Program-made: the position numbers and the translations under genes
Notes under the pieces: model-generated
What the model was told of the DNA's origin: nothing
The model's input: the letters and a program-made list of their open reading frames with translations, nothing else
Databases searched by the model: none
Shown here: one piece after another, positions 1 to 9,001 of the stretch
How positions within the stretch are numbered: position 1 is the stretch's first letter
How the letters are laid out: each line of letters begins with the position of its first letter
DNA from: an uncultured Clostridia bacterium
GTDB taxonomy: Bacteria; Bacillota; Clostridia; Oscillospirales; Acutalibacteraceae
NCBI GenBank assembly: GCA_946555465.1
Contig: CAMNST010000004.1
Location: forward strand, 124,001 to 188,000
Direction of reading: 5' to 3'
DNA: 64,000 bases

Positions 1-2
1 AT

Positions 3-2168
3 AATTTTGTAAAACTTCAAGTTACAAGTATTGATGATAGCGGAAAGAAGAATATCAATGAAGAACTTTTTTATTGTAAAAATAATGAACTTTATATATC
101 AAATTATACTATTGTAAAATATACTATGTATGATTATGATGAGGAAAATACGGCGTTTGTAAGAATTGGACAAACATACAAAAACTCAACATCAAAGATT
201 AAAATCAATGAGTCTGATAATACCGTTGATGTTTGGTCACTGATTTATCATGAAACTCAGGATTGTGATATTTACAAATTTAATGAATGCTATTTTCTTC
301 CACTTGCCAAAATAGCATCATACCTGAAAGCCAATGTTACATATGTTGATGATAATTGTATTTGTATAACAAGCAGTGGTTATTCTATTGCGGATGCAAT
401 GTATAACTTTAATAAAGATGTAAAGTTTATGGATGATATAAAAATAATCGACGATTTGTTTTATGGAAATGAATCAGCATATAAAAGATACTGTGTTTTA
501 GGATATATGGGTGAAACGCTATATTTTAAACTCAGCAACATTGTGGGACTCGGTTCGTATGAAACATATTGTGATATTATGGAAAGCGCTGTAAATAACA
601 ATGATGTATACAATGAGCTGATGATTAATGATAATTTATTAATTGATGTATTGAATTTTTCTCAGGATACATATGAAAATATTTATAAAAAAGTAAGCAA
701 GGTTCCAAAATTGTCAAGCAGTGCGATAACTACTATATTTGAAGAATATAAAGAAAATAATTCTTTTGGAGATACAGATACATTATTTGATAACTTTTTT
801 GAAAGCGAAGACTTGGAAATTGCTCCGATAAAAGAGTTTGGTGATACCATCAGTGTAGTTAGCGATTATCTTGAAATGGCAAATTATCTTTGTGATTATT
901 TCAGAATGAATGAAGATAATAGAGCTGCCATAGAGTATGTATCATCTGCTAAATCAAATTCCAACGAAATGTCAGCAATCAGATATATAGGAGGTTTGTA
1001 TAATGATGATTTTGTAAAAAGTACATCGACTAAATTGGTATCAAAAATAAGTGAAGAGCTTGTCAGTGAAAGTGTTAAAAAAATCGGACTCGGTAAAGTT
1101 AAATTGGCAACCGGTATAACCAACGAAGTGTTTAAGCTGCTCGGTTTCGATTTATCCGACAATTCTTCATATGATATAATGCTTGCCAACGATTTAAAAC
1201 GGGTGATTTTAAACAACTGTAAGGAATATGAAACAGAGAAACTATTAAAACCAAGCAATAGTAAAAACCTACGTTTAACAATGATTATGACTTTATTGGT
1301 GGAAATCGAAGCATATGAAATGGCTAATAAGGTTGCAAAGAAAACAGGGTTATCAGGTTATTACGATGATGATATTGAATATCTGAATAAACGATTGGCA
1401 TTGTTTTACAAAGCAAAAGAAAGTCAGAATTATGATGATTTTGAAAGTATAAAATGCATTTGTGATGAGAATCAACGGCAATTACAAAAGATAGATTTAG
1501 AAAAATTAGATATTGTTTCACAGGAGGAAGCTGAAACTATATTACATACTGATAAATCATGCCGAGGTATATTACTATCTTTCATTGAAAGTTATACAGA
1601 TTTAGTTATCTCTTTTGTTAAAAACTATGAGTTTGAAGGTTATACTGATTATGGTCATATGAGAATAATAGATATCAATATGGATGGTTATCCGGATCTA
1701 ACATTATCTCAGTTTTCAGCAGGTGGAGGACATGGTGGTATTTCTAATGTATATTTGTATCACAATGGTTCTTTTGAGGAAATTATGCTGGATGATGATT
1801 TCGTAAGTACATATTTACAATTAGCTACTGATTCTCACGGGAATCAGTTTATATCAAATGGTAAGCCTGAACCATATAATGTTTGTAATGATTTTTATAC
1901 ACCAAGTGTTTTTGGAAAAGTAATAATTAAAAATGGTAAATTGGATATAGAAGTAATTTATGACGAATACAGCGAGTCAAACACTCCTGAAAAATACATT
2001 AAAGTTATCAATGAAAACTATCAGTTTAACGAATTATCGGACTACTCAACGGTTAATTTTCATTTGGATTTAGATGATAATGGAAACGGTACATTTAAAT
2101 TAACATCATCTGAAGAAGAAATAAAGGATACAGTTATTGATTATTTTGGTTGGGATTATGAACTTTGA
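3..2168 (+). CDS. 5'-truncated protein with copper-amine-oxidase-N-like and FG-GAP-like segments
   Basis: The frame is open from the left window edge, and the first in-frame ATG (126) has no ribosome binding site, so the real start lies outside. Around nt 270-420 the translation (PLAKIASYLKANVTYVDD) resembles the copper amine oxidase N-terminal-like stalk domain common on clostridial surface proteins. A long helical middle follows. Near nt 1671-1720 a D-x-N-x-D-G-x-x-D calcium-loop motif (DINMDGYPDL) is typical of FG-GAP/VCBS beta-propeller repeats. Without the N-terminus a signal peptide cannot be seen; extracellular location is inferred from the domains. Function unknown. It ends 93 nt before the next gene. 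Confidence 0.75.
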   Translation, partial: NFVKLQVTSIDDSGKKNINEELFYCKNNELYISNYTIVKYTMYDYDEENTAFVRIGQTYKNSTSKIKINESDNTVDVWSLIYHETQDCDIYKFNECYFLPLAKIASYLKANVTYVDDNCICITSSGYSIADAMYNFNKDVKFMDDIKIIDDLFYGNESAYKRYCVLGYMGETLYFKLSNIVGLGSYETYCDIMESAVNNNDVYNELMINDNLLIDVLNFSQDTYENIYKKVSKVPKLSSSAITTIFEEYKENNSFGDTDTLFDNFFESEDLEIAPIKEFGDTISVVSDYLEMANYLCDYFRMNEDNRAAIEYVSSAKSNSNEMSAIRYIGGLYNDDFVKSTSTKLVSKISEELVSESVKKIGLGKVKLATGITNEVFKLLGFDLSDNSSYDIMLANDLKRVILNNCKEYETEKLLKPSNSKNLRLTMIMTLLVEIEAYEMANKVAKKTGLSGYYDDDIEYLNKRLALFYKAKESQNYDDFESIKCICDENQRQLQKIDLEKLDIVSQEEAETILHTDKSCRGILLSFIESYTDLVISFVKNYEFEGYTDYGHMRIIDINMDGYPDLTLSQFSAGGGHGGISNVYLYHNGSFEEIMLDDDFVSTYLQLATDSHGNQFISNGKPEPYNVCNDFYTPSVFGKVIIKNGKLDIEVIYDEYSESNTPEKYIKVINENYQFNELSDYSTVNFHLDLDDNGNGTFKLTSSEEEIKDTVIDYFGWDYEL

Positions 2169-2261
2169 TAATTATTATGAAACTGTTGTTTTGCATACAA
2201 GTGAATCCAGATTACATTTGTGTATTGCAGAGTAATCAAATAAATTAGGAGGTATAATTTT

Positions 2262-2528
2262 ATGTTATCTATAATATCTGAATTTGATAGCATGATTATA
2301 GATATGGAATATGATTTATGTATTCCGAGTGTTCACGCAAGATATAAAAGAGAAAATATATTGATTGATTTTAGCGGAGAAATTCGTTCTGTTAGTGAGA
2401 ATTTTCCTGAAGACAAGGTGAAACGACTCGTTGAGTGGGTGAATATTCATTCCGAAGAAATTATTACAAACCATATTCGCAAAGGATGCAATGAATCGCC
2501 AAATAGGATAAAGCCTTTACTGCGATGA
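2262..2528 (+). CDS. DUF4160 family protein
   Basis: An 88-aa protein with the DUF4160 pattern: an HARY core (residues 25-28), a short strand pair, then an E-W-x3-H helix (VEWVNIHSEEI, about 57-67) and a C-terminal IKPL. DUF4160 proteins are small, of unknown function, and often sit beside DUF2442 or toxin-antitoxin genes on mobile DNA. The start is fixed by AGGAGGT ten bases upstream. It lies between the truncated gene and the SIMPL gene, 38 nt before the latter. No DUF2442 partner is seen. Confidence 0.75.
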   Translation: MLSIISEFDSMIIDMEYDLCIPSVHARYKRENILIDFSGEIRSVSENFPEDKVKRLVEWVNIHSEEIITNHIRKGCNESPNRIKPLLR

Positions 2529-2566
2529 TGATATTGCAAATTATATAACTAAAAGGAGTTGAATTT

Positions 2567-3238
2567 ATGGAAAGAAAAATTACCGTTAAGGGAATAGGTC
2601 ATATTACAGCAAAACCAGATTATGTTGTAATTTCTATGACGATTGATGCAACAAATAAAAAATATGAAAAGGCTGTTGAAGATGCAGCTGAAAGAATTAA
2701 CAAACTTTCAAATGCTCTTGTTAATGCAGGTTTTGAAAGTGATGCACTCAAAACTGTTGATTTTAAAGTTAACATTGCAACAGGATATAAGAAGAATTTA
2801 AAAGGTGTGAGTGAAGTTGTCAAAACAGGATTCAACTGCACGTACAGAGTGAAGCTTGCCTTTGATTTCGAAAGTGAGAAATTATCAAAAGCTATCGATG
2901 CGATCACAAAATGTGTTTCAGATCCAAGACTAAATATTACATTTACAGTTAAAGATGAAGAAGCAGTTAAGGATGAACTTTTAAAATCAGCAGGTGCTAA
3001 TGCAAGACGCAGGGCAGAAATTCTTTGCGAAGCAGCAGGCGGTAAGTTAGGCAGTCTTGTTACGGTTAATTATAACTGGAATGAAATCAGTATTTTATCA
3101 CCAACTCGATTTGATTCGGATTATTTGACCGATACTGCGGAATTATGCAGTGAAATGCCTATACTTGCACCTGAATCAATTCAGCCTGACGATATTGATT
3201 TGAGTGACAATGCTGTATTTGTTTGGGAGATTATCTGA
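2567..3238 (+). CDS. SIMPL domain (DUF541) protein
   Basis: A 223-aa protein of the SIMPL/DUF541 family. It opens with the typical ITVKGIGHITAKPD strand, where most members have G-x-G-x4-P-D, followed by alternating beta strands and helices up to a C-terminal strand. Family members include the oxidative-stress protein YggE and BP26, but many have a signal peptide and this one has none, so it is probably cytoplasmic. The start has AAGGAG spaced eight bases upstream. No enzymatic motif is visible and the role is unknown. It is followed by the separate promoter of the toxin-antitoxin pair. Confidence 0.8.
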   Translation: MERKITVKGIGHITAKPDYVVISMTIDATNKKYEKAVEDAAERINKLSNALVNAGFESDALKTVDFKVNIATGYKKNLKGVSEVVKTGFNCTYRVKLAFDFESEKLSKAIDAITKCVSDPRLNITFTVKDEEAVKDELLKSAGANARRRAEILCEAAGGKLGSLVTVNYNWNEISILSPTRFDSDYLTDTAELCSEMPILAPESIQPDDIDLSDNAVFVWEII

Positions 3239-3245
3239 TATAATA

Positions 3246-3299
3246 ATTGTCAATTAAGTAATGACAATGTATTGACACTGCGAAATTTTAGGGTATAAT
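3246..3299 (+). promoter_or_regulatory. relBE promoter with upstream palindromic operator
   Basis: TTGACA (3272-3277) and TATAAT (3294-3299) are spaced 16 nt and lie 20 nt before the antitoxin start. Just upstream are perfect inverted arms ATTGTCA (3246-3252) and TGACAAT (3262-3268), a likely operator for autoregulation by the RelB/RelE complex, as is usual in this family. Confidence 0.7.
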
Positions 3300-3318
3300 A
3301 TTATTAGGAGATGATATT

Positions 3319-3636
3319 ATGCAGACAAATAATGTAACCTCAGCCCAGAAAACTTCTACATTCCAAATGAGGATTAATCCTGAAGTGAAAAAGGAAGTAG
3401 AGCAGATTTATGCAAATTGCGGAATGACTTTGACGGATGCTATAAATGCATTCATTCAACAATCAATCAATGTTGGCGGTATGCCGTTTTTAGTTAATCA
3501 GAATTCAAAAGAGGCATTGCGTCAGCAGGCAATAGCATATTTAATGGCAGAATTGAAAATGGGCGAAAATTCAGTGAAAAATGAAAGTGATTGGATTTCG
3601 GAAGATGATATTCTTGCTGAATTTGGTGCTGAATAA
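3319..3636 (+). CDS. relB: Type II antitoxin, RelB/DinJ family
   Basis: A 105-aa antitoxin with an N-terminal ribbon-helix-helix (about residues 11-55: FQMRINPEVKKEVEQIYANCG then LTDAINAFIQQS), the RelB/DinJ dimerisation and DNA-binding fold. The C-terminal 50 residues are acidic and would wrap the toxin. It overlaps the toxin gene by one base (TAATG), ensuring coupled translation. RBS AGGAGATG precedes the ATG. Autoregulation through the palindrome at 3246-3268 is inferred. On mobile DNA such pairs stabilise the element, which fits the tRNA fragment just downstream. Confidence 0.88.
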   Translation: MQTNNVTSAQKTSTFQMRINPEVKKEVEQIYANCGMTLTDAINAFIQQSINVGGMPFLVNQNSKEALRQQAIAYLMAELKMGENSVKNESDWISEDDILAEFGAE

Positions 3637-3944
3637 TGAAGTTAAGATATACACCACAAGCAAGAAATGATTTAAGAAATTTCAAGCAATATATTTCTAT
3701 AGAACTTTGCAACCCACAGGCAGCAAAAAGGGTTGCTGAAAAAATTGTAAAAGATTGTTCCAATCTGAAAAACAATCCGTTTTTAGGTCCTGAACTGAAA
3801 AGTAAATTAGATGTAGATACAGATTTAAGATATCTTATTTCATCTAATTACATAGTGTTTTATCAAATTAAAGATGATGTTATATCCATTATTCGTATTT
3901 GTGATGCAAGAACAAATTATATAAATATCTTGTTTGAAGATTGA
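3636..3944 (+). CDS. relE: Type II toxin, RelE/ParE family
   Basis: A 102-aa basic protein with the RelE/ParE pattern: N-terminal strand and helix (LRYTPQARNDLRNFKQYI), a conserved central NNPFLGPEL stretch, and the C-terminal strand block ending with IIRICDARTNYINILF (ParE-type R-x-x-D/H-x-R-x-x-x). Members are either ribosome-dependent mRNA endonucleases (RelE/YafQ) or gyrase poisons (ParE); sequence alone does not settle which. It is translated from a one-base overlap with the antitoxin and followed by a terminator hairpin at about 3991. Confidence 0.88.
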   Translation: MKLRYTPQARNDLRNFKQYISIELCNPQAAKRVAEKIVKDCSNLKNNPFLGPELKSKLDVDTDLRYLISSNYIVFYQIKDDVISIIRICDARTNYINILFED

Positions 3945-3990
3945 TTTATTATTAAGTTGGATTTTTATATTGTTCGTCATCAAATTTTGG

Positions 3991-4031
3991 GGTAGGGGTA
4001 CTGTAAAATATACAGTGCATCCCTACCTTTT
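3991..4031 (+). terminator. Terminator after the toxin-antitoxin pair
   Basis: GGTAGGG (3991-3997) pairs with CCCTACC (4021-4027) and CTGTA (4001-4005) with TACAG (4011-4015), followed by TTTT. The rest of the 3945-4272 gap holds the tRNA fragment and the 4237 hairpin; I see no gene in it. Confidence 0.7.
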
Positions 4032-4183
4032 GATTATTATAATGCAAACTTCAACGACCACTTATTGACCATTTATTATCGGAAAATGGTTTATAATGAG
4101 AGTGCCGGATGAAAAATAATACTTACAATGGATAAAAGAAAGTATTAAAAATCGTTATAAATCATTAGATTTATCTATCCAGT

Positions 4184-4233
4184 GCTGTTTCGTAATCAGT
4201 AGGTCAGCGGTTCGAATCCGCTTACCAGCTCCA
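4184..4233 (+). pseudogene. tRNA-Thr(CGT) 3' fragment, probable attachment site
   Basis: The sequence from 4184 reads as the 3' half of a tRNA: anticodon loop TTCGTAA (anticodon CGT, Thr) with its 3' stem TCAGT, variable loop AGGTC, a perfect T-arm (AGCGG, loop TTCGAAT, CCGCT), the acceptor strand TACCAGC, discriminator T and CCA. The D-arm and 5' acceptor strand (expected GCTGGTA) are missing upstream, and the 5' anticodon stem carries a mismatch. It cannot be a working tRNA. A 3'-half copy is what tyrosine-recombinase integration into a tRNA gene leaves at the far end of an island, so this probably marks the right boundary of an element extending left of the window. Confidence 0.75.
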
Positions 4234-4236
4234 AAA

Positions 4237-4265
4237 AAAGAGGTTATCGTTTTGATAACCTCTTT
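4237..4265. terminator. Bidirectional terminator hairpin
   Basis: A perfect 12-bp stem, AAAGAGGTTATC (4237-4248) and GATAACCTCTTT (4254-4265), with a five-base loop and A/T runs on both sides. It lies just after the end of the leftward permease gene and directly after the tRNA fragment, so it works for the ABC operon and could have served the intact tRNA. Confidence 0.8.
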
Positions 4266-4272
4266 AATATTA

Positions 4273-6435
4273 TTATTTTATTGCATCGTCTTTGAGGACA
4301 TCAGCTATGTTTGCATTCAGTATTTTTTTGCCGCTTATATAGTATGACAGTGCTATTGCTAATAGCATTATTATGGCAAATATAATTGTCGGCAGGATAG
4401 GTGCATTTTGTAAAAATTCGCTTAGAGTTATTCCATTATCTGATGTAGTAAGCAGAATAAACAATATATTAAACGGTATGCTGAGCAATATCGGTTTCAC
4501 GCCAATAACAAGTGCTTCTATTGAAAGAATTTTTGCAGTGCTTTTCGGTGTTACACCTATGGACTGATATTCTGCAAATTCTCTTTTTCTCTGCTGCATA
4601 TATCCAAGCGTATTCGCAAAAACATTTGATATACCGATACAGGCAAGAATTGCACAAATCATTGTGATGATACTTTTATAGCCGCCGTACATCTGCACGT
4701 TCGTATCATATGCATCCACTCTGTTTTCAATCGTGTAATTGAATTTATCACCCAAAATCTGTTTTATTTCATTTTCGGTTTCTGCAAGATTATCATCCGC
4801 ATTCGTGTTGATATTGATATAAAATGTATCTGCCGACCCCACATCAGTTAATGTATTATACGAACTTTCGGACATTATCTGGAGTAAACTGTATTTATCA
4901 AAATCCTTTCTGATTTGCGGTACATTTTGAGAATATCCAATGACATTTACTTTTTCAGAATCTGACTGCATTAATAAATTCAGTGAAAAGTCATCATCAA
5001 CTTTTATAAATGGTATTGACTCACTATCATCTGAATCATAATAAAGGACTTTGCCTATTTTGTTTACAACAACGGAATTCGGATAATTATCCTTCCTGTT
5101 TACAATATTATTTTCAGCACAGTATTGTTCAAAACTGTAATCATCAAGAATAAGCACGGGTGCATTAATGACATAATCGCCATTATCATTCTGCTTAGCA
5201 TTCGTATTCATAGTTTTGTAACCGCCGTTTTCAATAAGCTCATCACTTAAATCAGTTTCCGTTAATACGGTTTGAAAATTCATCGTTTTATAAAGCTGTG
5301 CCGAAGAAATATTTTCTGTTTTTCTTATTTTATTAAGAATTTTGTCGTCAGGGCTTTCACCTTTAACCTCAACCATAATATCCCACACATTTTCATATCT
5401 GTTCCAATAGGATTTGCTTGTGCTGATTTCGGATATTGTCATAAAGTTAAGGAAAATGCTTAGTACAAAGAAAGACAGCATAAGACAAATTGTTGCCGTT
5501 CGGAATTCCTTTCGCCTTACATAAATTGATTTGCGAGCAAGTTCGCCCTCAACACCGAATAGTTTTGAAAACAATTTATATTTTCTTATTCTCTTAACCT
5601 TTTTTATTGTCTGTCCTTTAACAAGTTCAATAGACTCGCTTTTGCTGAGTTTTCTTGCAGGCAGCCATATGGAAACAAGCACTGTAAGCATTGTTACGGC
5701 AAAGGTTGCTATAAACAAAACGATATGATAATGAAGTTTTGCTCCCTGCAAGCCTATCTGCGAAGTAAAGGTATTTGCATATTTTATAAAGAGTGCATCT
5801 AATCCCACACCTGCTGCAATTCCGGCAACTACTGACGGTATACTCAGCACCAAAGCCTCCTGCACCATAACCGCTCTTAACTGCTTTGGTGTCGCACCAA
5901 CACTTTGCAGAATTCCGAGCTGTCTTATTCGTGTGTTCATTGAAAAACTGAAAGCGTTTTTGATAATCATTATCAGTGATGCGCACATCATCAATATGAT
6001 TGCACCGTAAAGCAGTTCAATCGGCATAGGCTGTTCACCGTTTTCCTTTGAATAAATAAACTGCTTTTGCAAAAGTGAACTGTGGTATTCAATATCATCA
6101 CTATTGATATTCAGCTTTTCGGCAATTAAAGGCATATCTTCATAAATATCAGACGGTTTTATAAAATAAACTTCGATCGATTCCGATTGTATAACCTTAT
6201 CAACATTTGCAAAATTTTCTATAATTTTTATCTCATCATCAGAGAGTGCGGCAGTAATTCTGACCTGCCAATCGCCCTCATCTGCCTTGATTCTTTCCAT
6301 ATCATCTATCCGCATATTGTAAAAAAGTGTACAAAGAAAAGAGATAAACATTGACGCTACCAGCACTGCAACCATAATTGAAACTGCAGTTGACTTGTTT
6401 TTCTTTAAGTAATTCACAGAATAATCCTTCCACAT
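4273..6435 (-). CDS. ABC transporter permease, FtsX/MacB-like, duplicated
   Basis: A 720-aa membrane protein with two FtsX domains. An N-terminal membrane helix (about 15-40) is followed by a soluble region of about 100 residues. Three helices (about 145-262) carry the first FtsX core, and another helix lies near 310-332. A soluble extracytoplasmic domain of about 250 residues precedes three C-terminal helices (about 590-700) with the second FtsX core. This eight-helix layout fits macrolide- or antimicrobial-peptide-type exporters and lipoprotein movers rather than importers. Substrate unknown. RBS GGAGGT precedes the ATG, 16 nt after the ATPase gene. It is the last gene of a regulator-kinase-ATPase-permease operon, so it is probably induced by the stress the kinase senses. 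Confidence 0.88.
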   Translation of the reverse strand: MWKDYSVNYLKKNKSTAVSIMVAVLVASMFISFLCTLFYNMRIDDMERIKADEGDWQVRITAALSDDEIKIIENFANVDKVIQSESIEVYFIKPSDIYEDMPLIAEKLNINSDDIEYHSSLLQKQFIYSKENGEQPMPIELLYGAIILMMCASLIMIIKNAFSFSMNTRIRQLGILQSVGATPKQLRAVMVQEALVLSIPSVVAGIAAGVGLDALFIKYANTFTSQIGLQGAKLHYHIVLFIATFAVTMLTVLVSIWLPARKLSKSESIELVKGQTIKKVKRIRKYKLFSKLFGVEGELARKSIYVRRKEFRTATICLMLSFFVLSIFLNFMTISEISTSKSYWNRYENVWDIMVEVKGESPDDKILNKIRKTENISSAQLYKTMNFQTVLTETDLSDELIENGGYKTMNTNAKQNDNGDYVINAPVLILDDYSFEQYCAENNIVNRKDNYPNSVVVNKIGKVLYYDSDDSESIPFIKVDDDFSLNLLMQSDSEKVNVIGYSQNVPQIRKDFDKYSLLQIMSESSYNTLTDVGSADTFYININTNADDNLAETENEIKQILGDKFNYTIENRVDAYDTNVQMYGGYKSIITMICAILACIGISNVFANTLGYMQQRKREFAEYQSIGVTPKSTAKILSIEALVIGVKPILLSIPFNILFILLTTSDNGITLSEFLQNAPILPTIIFAIIMLLAIALSYYISGKKILNANIADVLKDDAIK

Positions 6436-6450
6436 AAAACCACCTCCGAA

Positions 6451-7134
6451 TTAAAGGCTTGTGCTTTTATCGGAAACGATTTTTCCGTCTTCGATTGTTA
6501 TAATTCTGTCTGCCTGCAAAGCAACATTTTCATCGTGGGTAATCAGAATAATCGTCTGATTATAACTTTTGTTTGATAATTTAAGCAGATCAATAATTTC
6601 CTGTGAATTTTTACGGTCAAGATTACCCGTGGGTTCATCTGCAAGAATGATTGCAGGGCGGTACATTAATGCCCTTGCAATCGCAGTTCTTTGCTGCTGA
6701 CCGCCTGATAACTGGTTAGGATAACTGCTCAATTTTTTTTGCAAACCAAGTATGGATGTTACTTCATAAAAGTAACTTTCGTTAAAGTTCTTTTTATCAA
6801 GTTTGAGAGGCAGCAGAATATTCTGTTCTACTGTTAAAGTCGGTATCAGATTATAAAACTGATAAATCAATCCCACTTTTCTGCGTCTGAATATTGCGGA
6901 TTTTTCTTTGTTCAGATTTGAAATATCCTTGCCGTCAATATAAATTTTGCCCGAAGTTGCCTTATCAACAGTTCCGATTAAATGAAGAAGTGTTGACTTG
7001 CCCGATCCCGATGCACCGACGATTGCAACAAATTCACCTTTATTGACAGACAGGTTGATATTATCAAGTGCTTTTTGCTGTGTTTCGCCGCCTCCATAAA
7101 TCTTTGTTACATTTTCACATTTCAGTATTTCCAT
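6451..7134 (-). CDS. ABC transporter ATP-binding protein (LolD/MacB family)
   Basis: A 227-aa ATPase with all motifs: Walker A GASGSGKS (about 40-47), Q-loop YQFYNLIPTLT, signature LSGGQQQR, Walker B IILADEPTGNLD and the H-loop histidine in ILITHDENVA. The TGNLD Walker B extension is typical of LolD/MacB/FtsE-type ATPases that pair with FtsX permeases, matching the next gene. RBS AAAGGAGG lies just upstream, and the kinase gene ends 51 nt before. It should power the 720-aa permease. Substrate cannot be told from the sequence. Confidence 0.93.
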   Translation of the reverse strand: MEILKCENVTKIYGGGETQQKALDNINLSVNKGEFVAIVGASGSGKSTLLHLIGTVDKATSGKIYIDGKDISNLNKEKSAIFRRRKVGLIYQFYNLIPTLTVEQNILLPLKLDKKNFNESYFYEVTSILGLQKKLSSYPNQLSGGQQQRTAIARALMYRPAIILADEPTGNLDRKNSQEIIDLLKLSNKSYNQTIILITHDENVALQADRIITIEDGKIVSDKSTSL

Positions 7135-7185
7135 TTTGAAACCTCCTTTTATTTTAATGTGATGATAACAAAGAAAAGTGACAAC

Positions 7186-8337
7186 TTAGTGACGGTAAAA
7201 CCTTATATTAAACCGTGCTCCGCAATTTTCAGCATTTTCGGCAGTAATAAAGCCGTTCTGCATTTCAATAATGGATTTTGCAATAGAAAGACCAATTCCG
7301 AGACCGCCTTTTGAATTCCTGCCCTGATAAAACCTTTTGAATATATTTTTCAAATCTTCTCTGTCAAAGCCTGTTCCGTTATCACTTATGGTTATTTCTG
7401 TATAAAGCGGATTAACAGAATAATCAAAACTGATTTTTCCGTTTTTAGGCGTATGCTCGGTACAGTTTTTAATTATGTTGATAAACGCCTCCGTACTCCA
7501 ATCCATATCACCCAAAAATGAAGCATCACTATGATTCGGTAACTCAATTTCAATATTCTTTTGCTTAATATTTTGCTCTAATTCTTCAACAGACAGTTCA
7601 AGCAAAGTATAAACATCAACCTCATTTTTCTTTAATTCAAGAACACCTGCATCTATTTTAGACATCAAGAGCAGTGACTCAACAAGCCTGCTCATTCTTT
7701 TGATATGTTTGTTTATAGCAGAACTGTTTTCGCTGTTGTCAACCTGTGTGATTAAAGAAATATTTGTTATAGGTGTTTTAATCTGATGGGCAATATTTGC
7801 AAGGCTGTCTGCAAACTCAATGCGTTCATTTATTGCCGTATCCTTTGCAATTTTCATTTCGGTAACTGTTTTGCATATTTCGTCCTGCAAAAGACTGAAC
7901 ATATCTTCTTTCTGTGAAATGATTTCAATATCTTTTCCCGCATTAATCTGTTCAAGATAAGCGGTTAATTCCTGAATTCTGTTTTTATTTTTCTTATTGA
8001 TAAAATAAATTATCCCTGCAATAAGCATAACAAAAATGATTATGCAGGTGATTACCGAGATAACCGATACAACAGTATAAGGCTGTAAAAAGTCTGCTGC
8101 ACTGAAACCATATGAAGTTAAAGTATCATTTTCAGTATTACCGAGATGATTATTCTTAACGATTTCAATTATTTTCTGTTCGCTGTTCGGATATTCTGTA
8201 ATTAACTGTTCTGCCAAAGCAGATGTAACCTGATATTGATTATTTGCATAAACAAAAGACAGAATTGATGTTGTTAACAAACTGACACACAAAGTAATCG
8301 CAATTATAAATAGTGGCGTTTTAATCTTTTGCTTCAC
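7186..8337 (-). CDS. Sensor histidine kinase
   Basis: A 383-aa membrane kinase. Two membrane helices (about 9-29 and 88-112) flank a sensor region of about 58 residues outside the cell. The H-box is ANIAHQIKTPITN with phospho-acceptor His184. The ATPase domain has the N-box (INIIKNCTEHTP), G1 (ISDNGTGFD) and G2 (GGLGIGLSIAKS). It starts with GTG, preceded by GGAGG six bases upstream inside the end of the response-regulator gene, leaving a one-base gap. The partner is the OmpR-type regulator upstream. Its extracellular loop is longer than in BceS-type intramembrane sensors, so a soluble ligand is possible. Confidence 0.92.
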   Translation of the reverse strand: MKQKIKTPLFIIAITLCVSLLTTSILSFVYANNQYQVTSALAEQLITEYPNSEQKIIEIVKNNHLGNTENDTLTSYGFSAADFLQPYTVVSVISVITCIIIFVMLIAGIIYFINKKNKNRIQELTAYLEQINAGKDIEIISQKEDMFSLLQDEICKTVTEMKIAKDTAINERIEFADSLANIAHQIKTPITNISLITQVDNSENSSAINKHIKRMSRLVESLLLMSKIDAGVLELKKNEVDVYTLLELSVEELEQNIKQKNIEIELPNHSDASFLGDMDWSTEAFINIIKNCTEHTPKNGKISFDYSVNPLYTEITISDNGTGFDREDLKNIFKRFYQGRNSKGGLGIGLSIAKSIIEMQNGFITAENAENCGARFNIRFYRH

Positions 8338-8338
8338 A

Positions 8339-9001
8339 CTAATCCTCCATTCTGTAGCCGAAACTGCGGATAGTTTTAATACAGGAGGGATTTCCTAACT
8401 TTTCTCTTAACCTTTTCATGGTAACGGTTAAAGTGTTGTCATTGACAAAATTGTTATTATCATCCCAAAGTGATTTCAAAAGCTGCTGCCTTGTAACGGT
8501 GGCGTTTTTATTTTTTATCAAAATCTGTAAAAGTTGATATTCCATAGCACTTAATGTTATCTCTTTATCATTCAAAAACACTTTCAATTTATTATCATCA
8601 AGTAAAATATTATTACAAATGTATATTTTATCCGAGTTTTTACTTCGTCTGAGCAATGCACAAATTCTTGAATAAAGAATATCAAGTTCAAACGGCTTTG
8701 TAATATAATCATCAGCACCAATGTCAAAGCCTGATACTATATCACCGGTTTCATTTTTAACTGTTATGAAAATCACAGGCAGGTCAGGATAACTTTTTCT
8801 AATCCACTTGCATAAATCCGTTCCATTACCGTCACATAAATTTATATCAATAAGGCAAAGTGCAGGTATCTTATTTTTTATACTGTTTTTCGCTGAGTTT
8901 ATTTCCGAAAACACAGAAACAAAAAATCCCTTGCTTTCCAAATAAGTTTTCACGCTCTTTGCAATATCTATATCATCTTCAATGTAAAATATATTTTTCA
9001 T
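8339..9001 (-). CDS. OmpR/PhoB-family response regulator
   Basis: A 220-aa two-domain regulator. The receiver has acidic residues E8/D9/D10, phospho-acceptor Asp52 (CLIDINL), Thr80 and Lys102 (YITKPFE). The C-terminal winged helix (about 125-218) ends with the recognition region NTLTVTMKRLREKLG and the FGYRME wing. The sequence fits the family that controls peptide-antibiotic ABC exporters, and the two ABC genes downstream are the probable targets. An extended -10 (TGTTAAAAT) lies about 30 nt upstream on the minus strand, overlapping the start of the degenerate rightward frame. RBS GAGGT precedes the ATG. Confidence 0.93.
   Translation of the reverse strand: MKNIFYIEDDIDIAKSVKTYLESKGFFVSVFSEINSAKNSIKNKIPALCLIDINLCDGNGTDLCKWIRKSYPDLPVIFITVKNETGDIVSGFDIGADDYITKPFELDILYSRICALLRRSKNSDKIYICNNILLDDNKLKVFLNDKEITLSAMEYQLLQILIKNKNATVTRQQLLKSLWDDNNNFVNDNTLTVTMKRLREKLGNPSCIKTIRSFGYRMED

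Noticed and set aside
4184-4233. A complete tRNA-Thr gene
   Set aside because: No D-arm or matching 5' acceptor strand is found upstream; only the 3' half exists.
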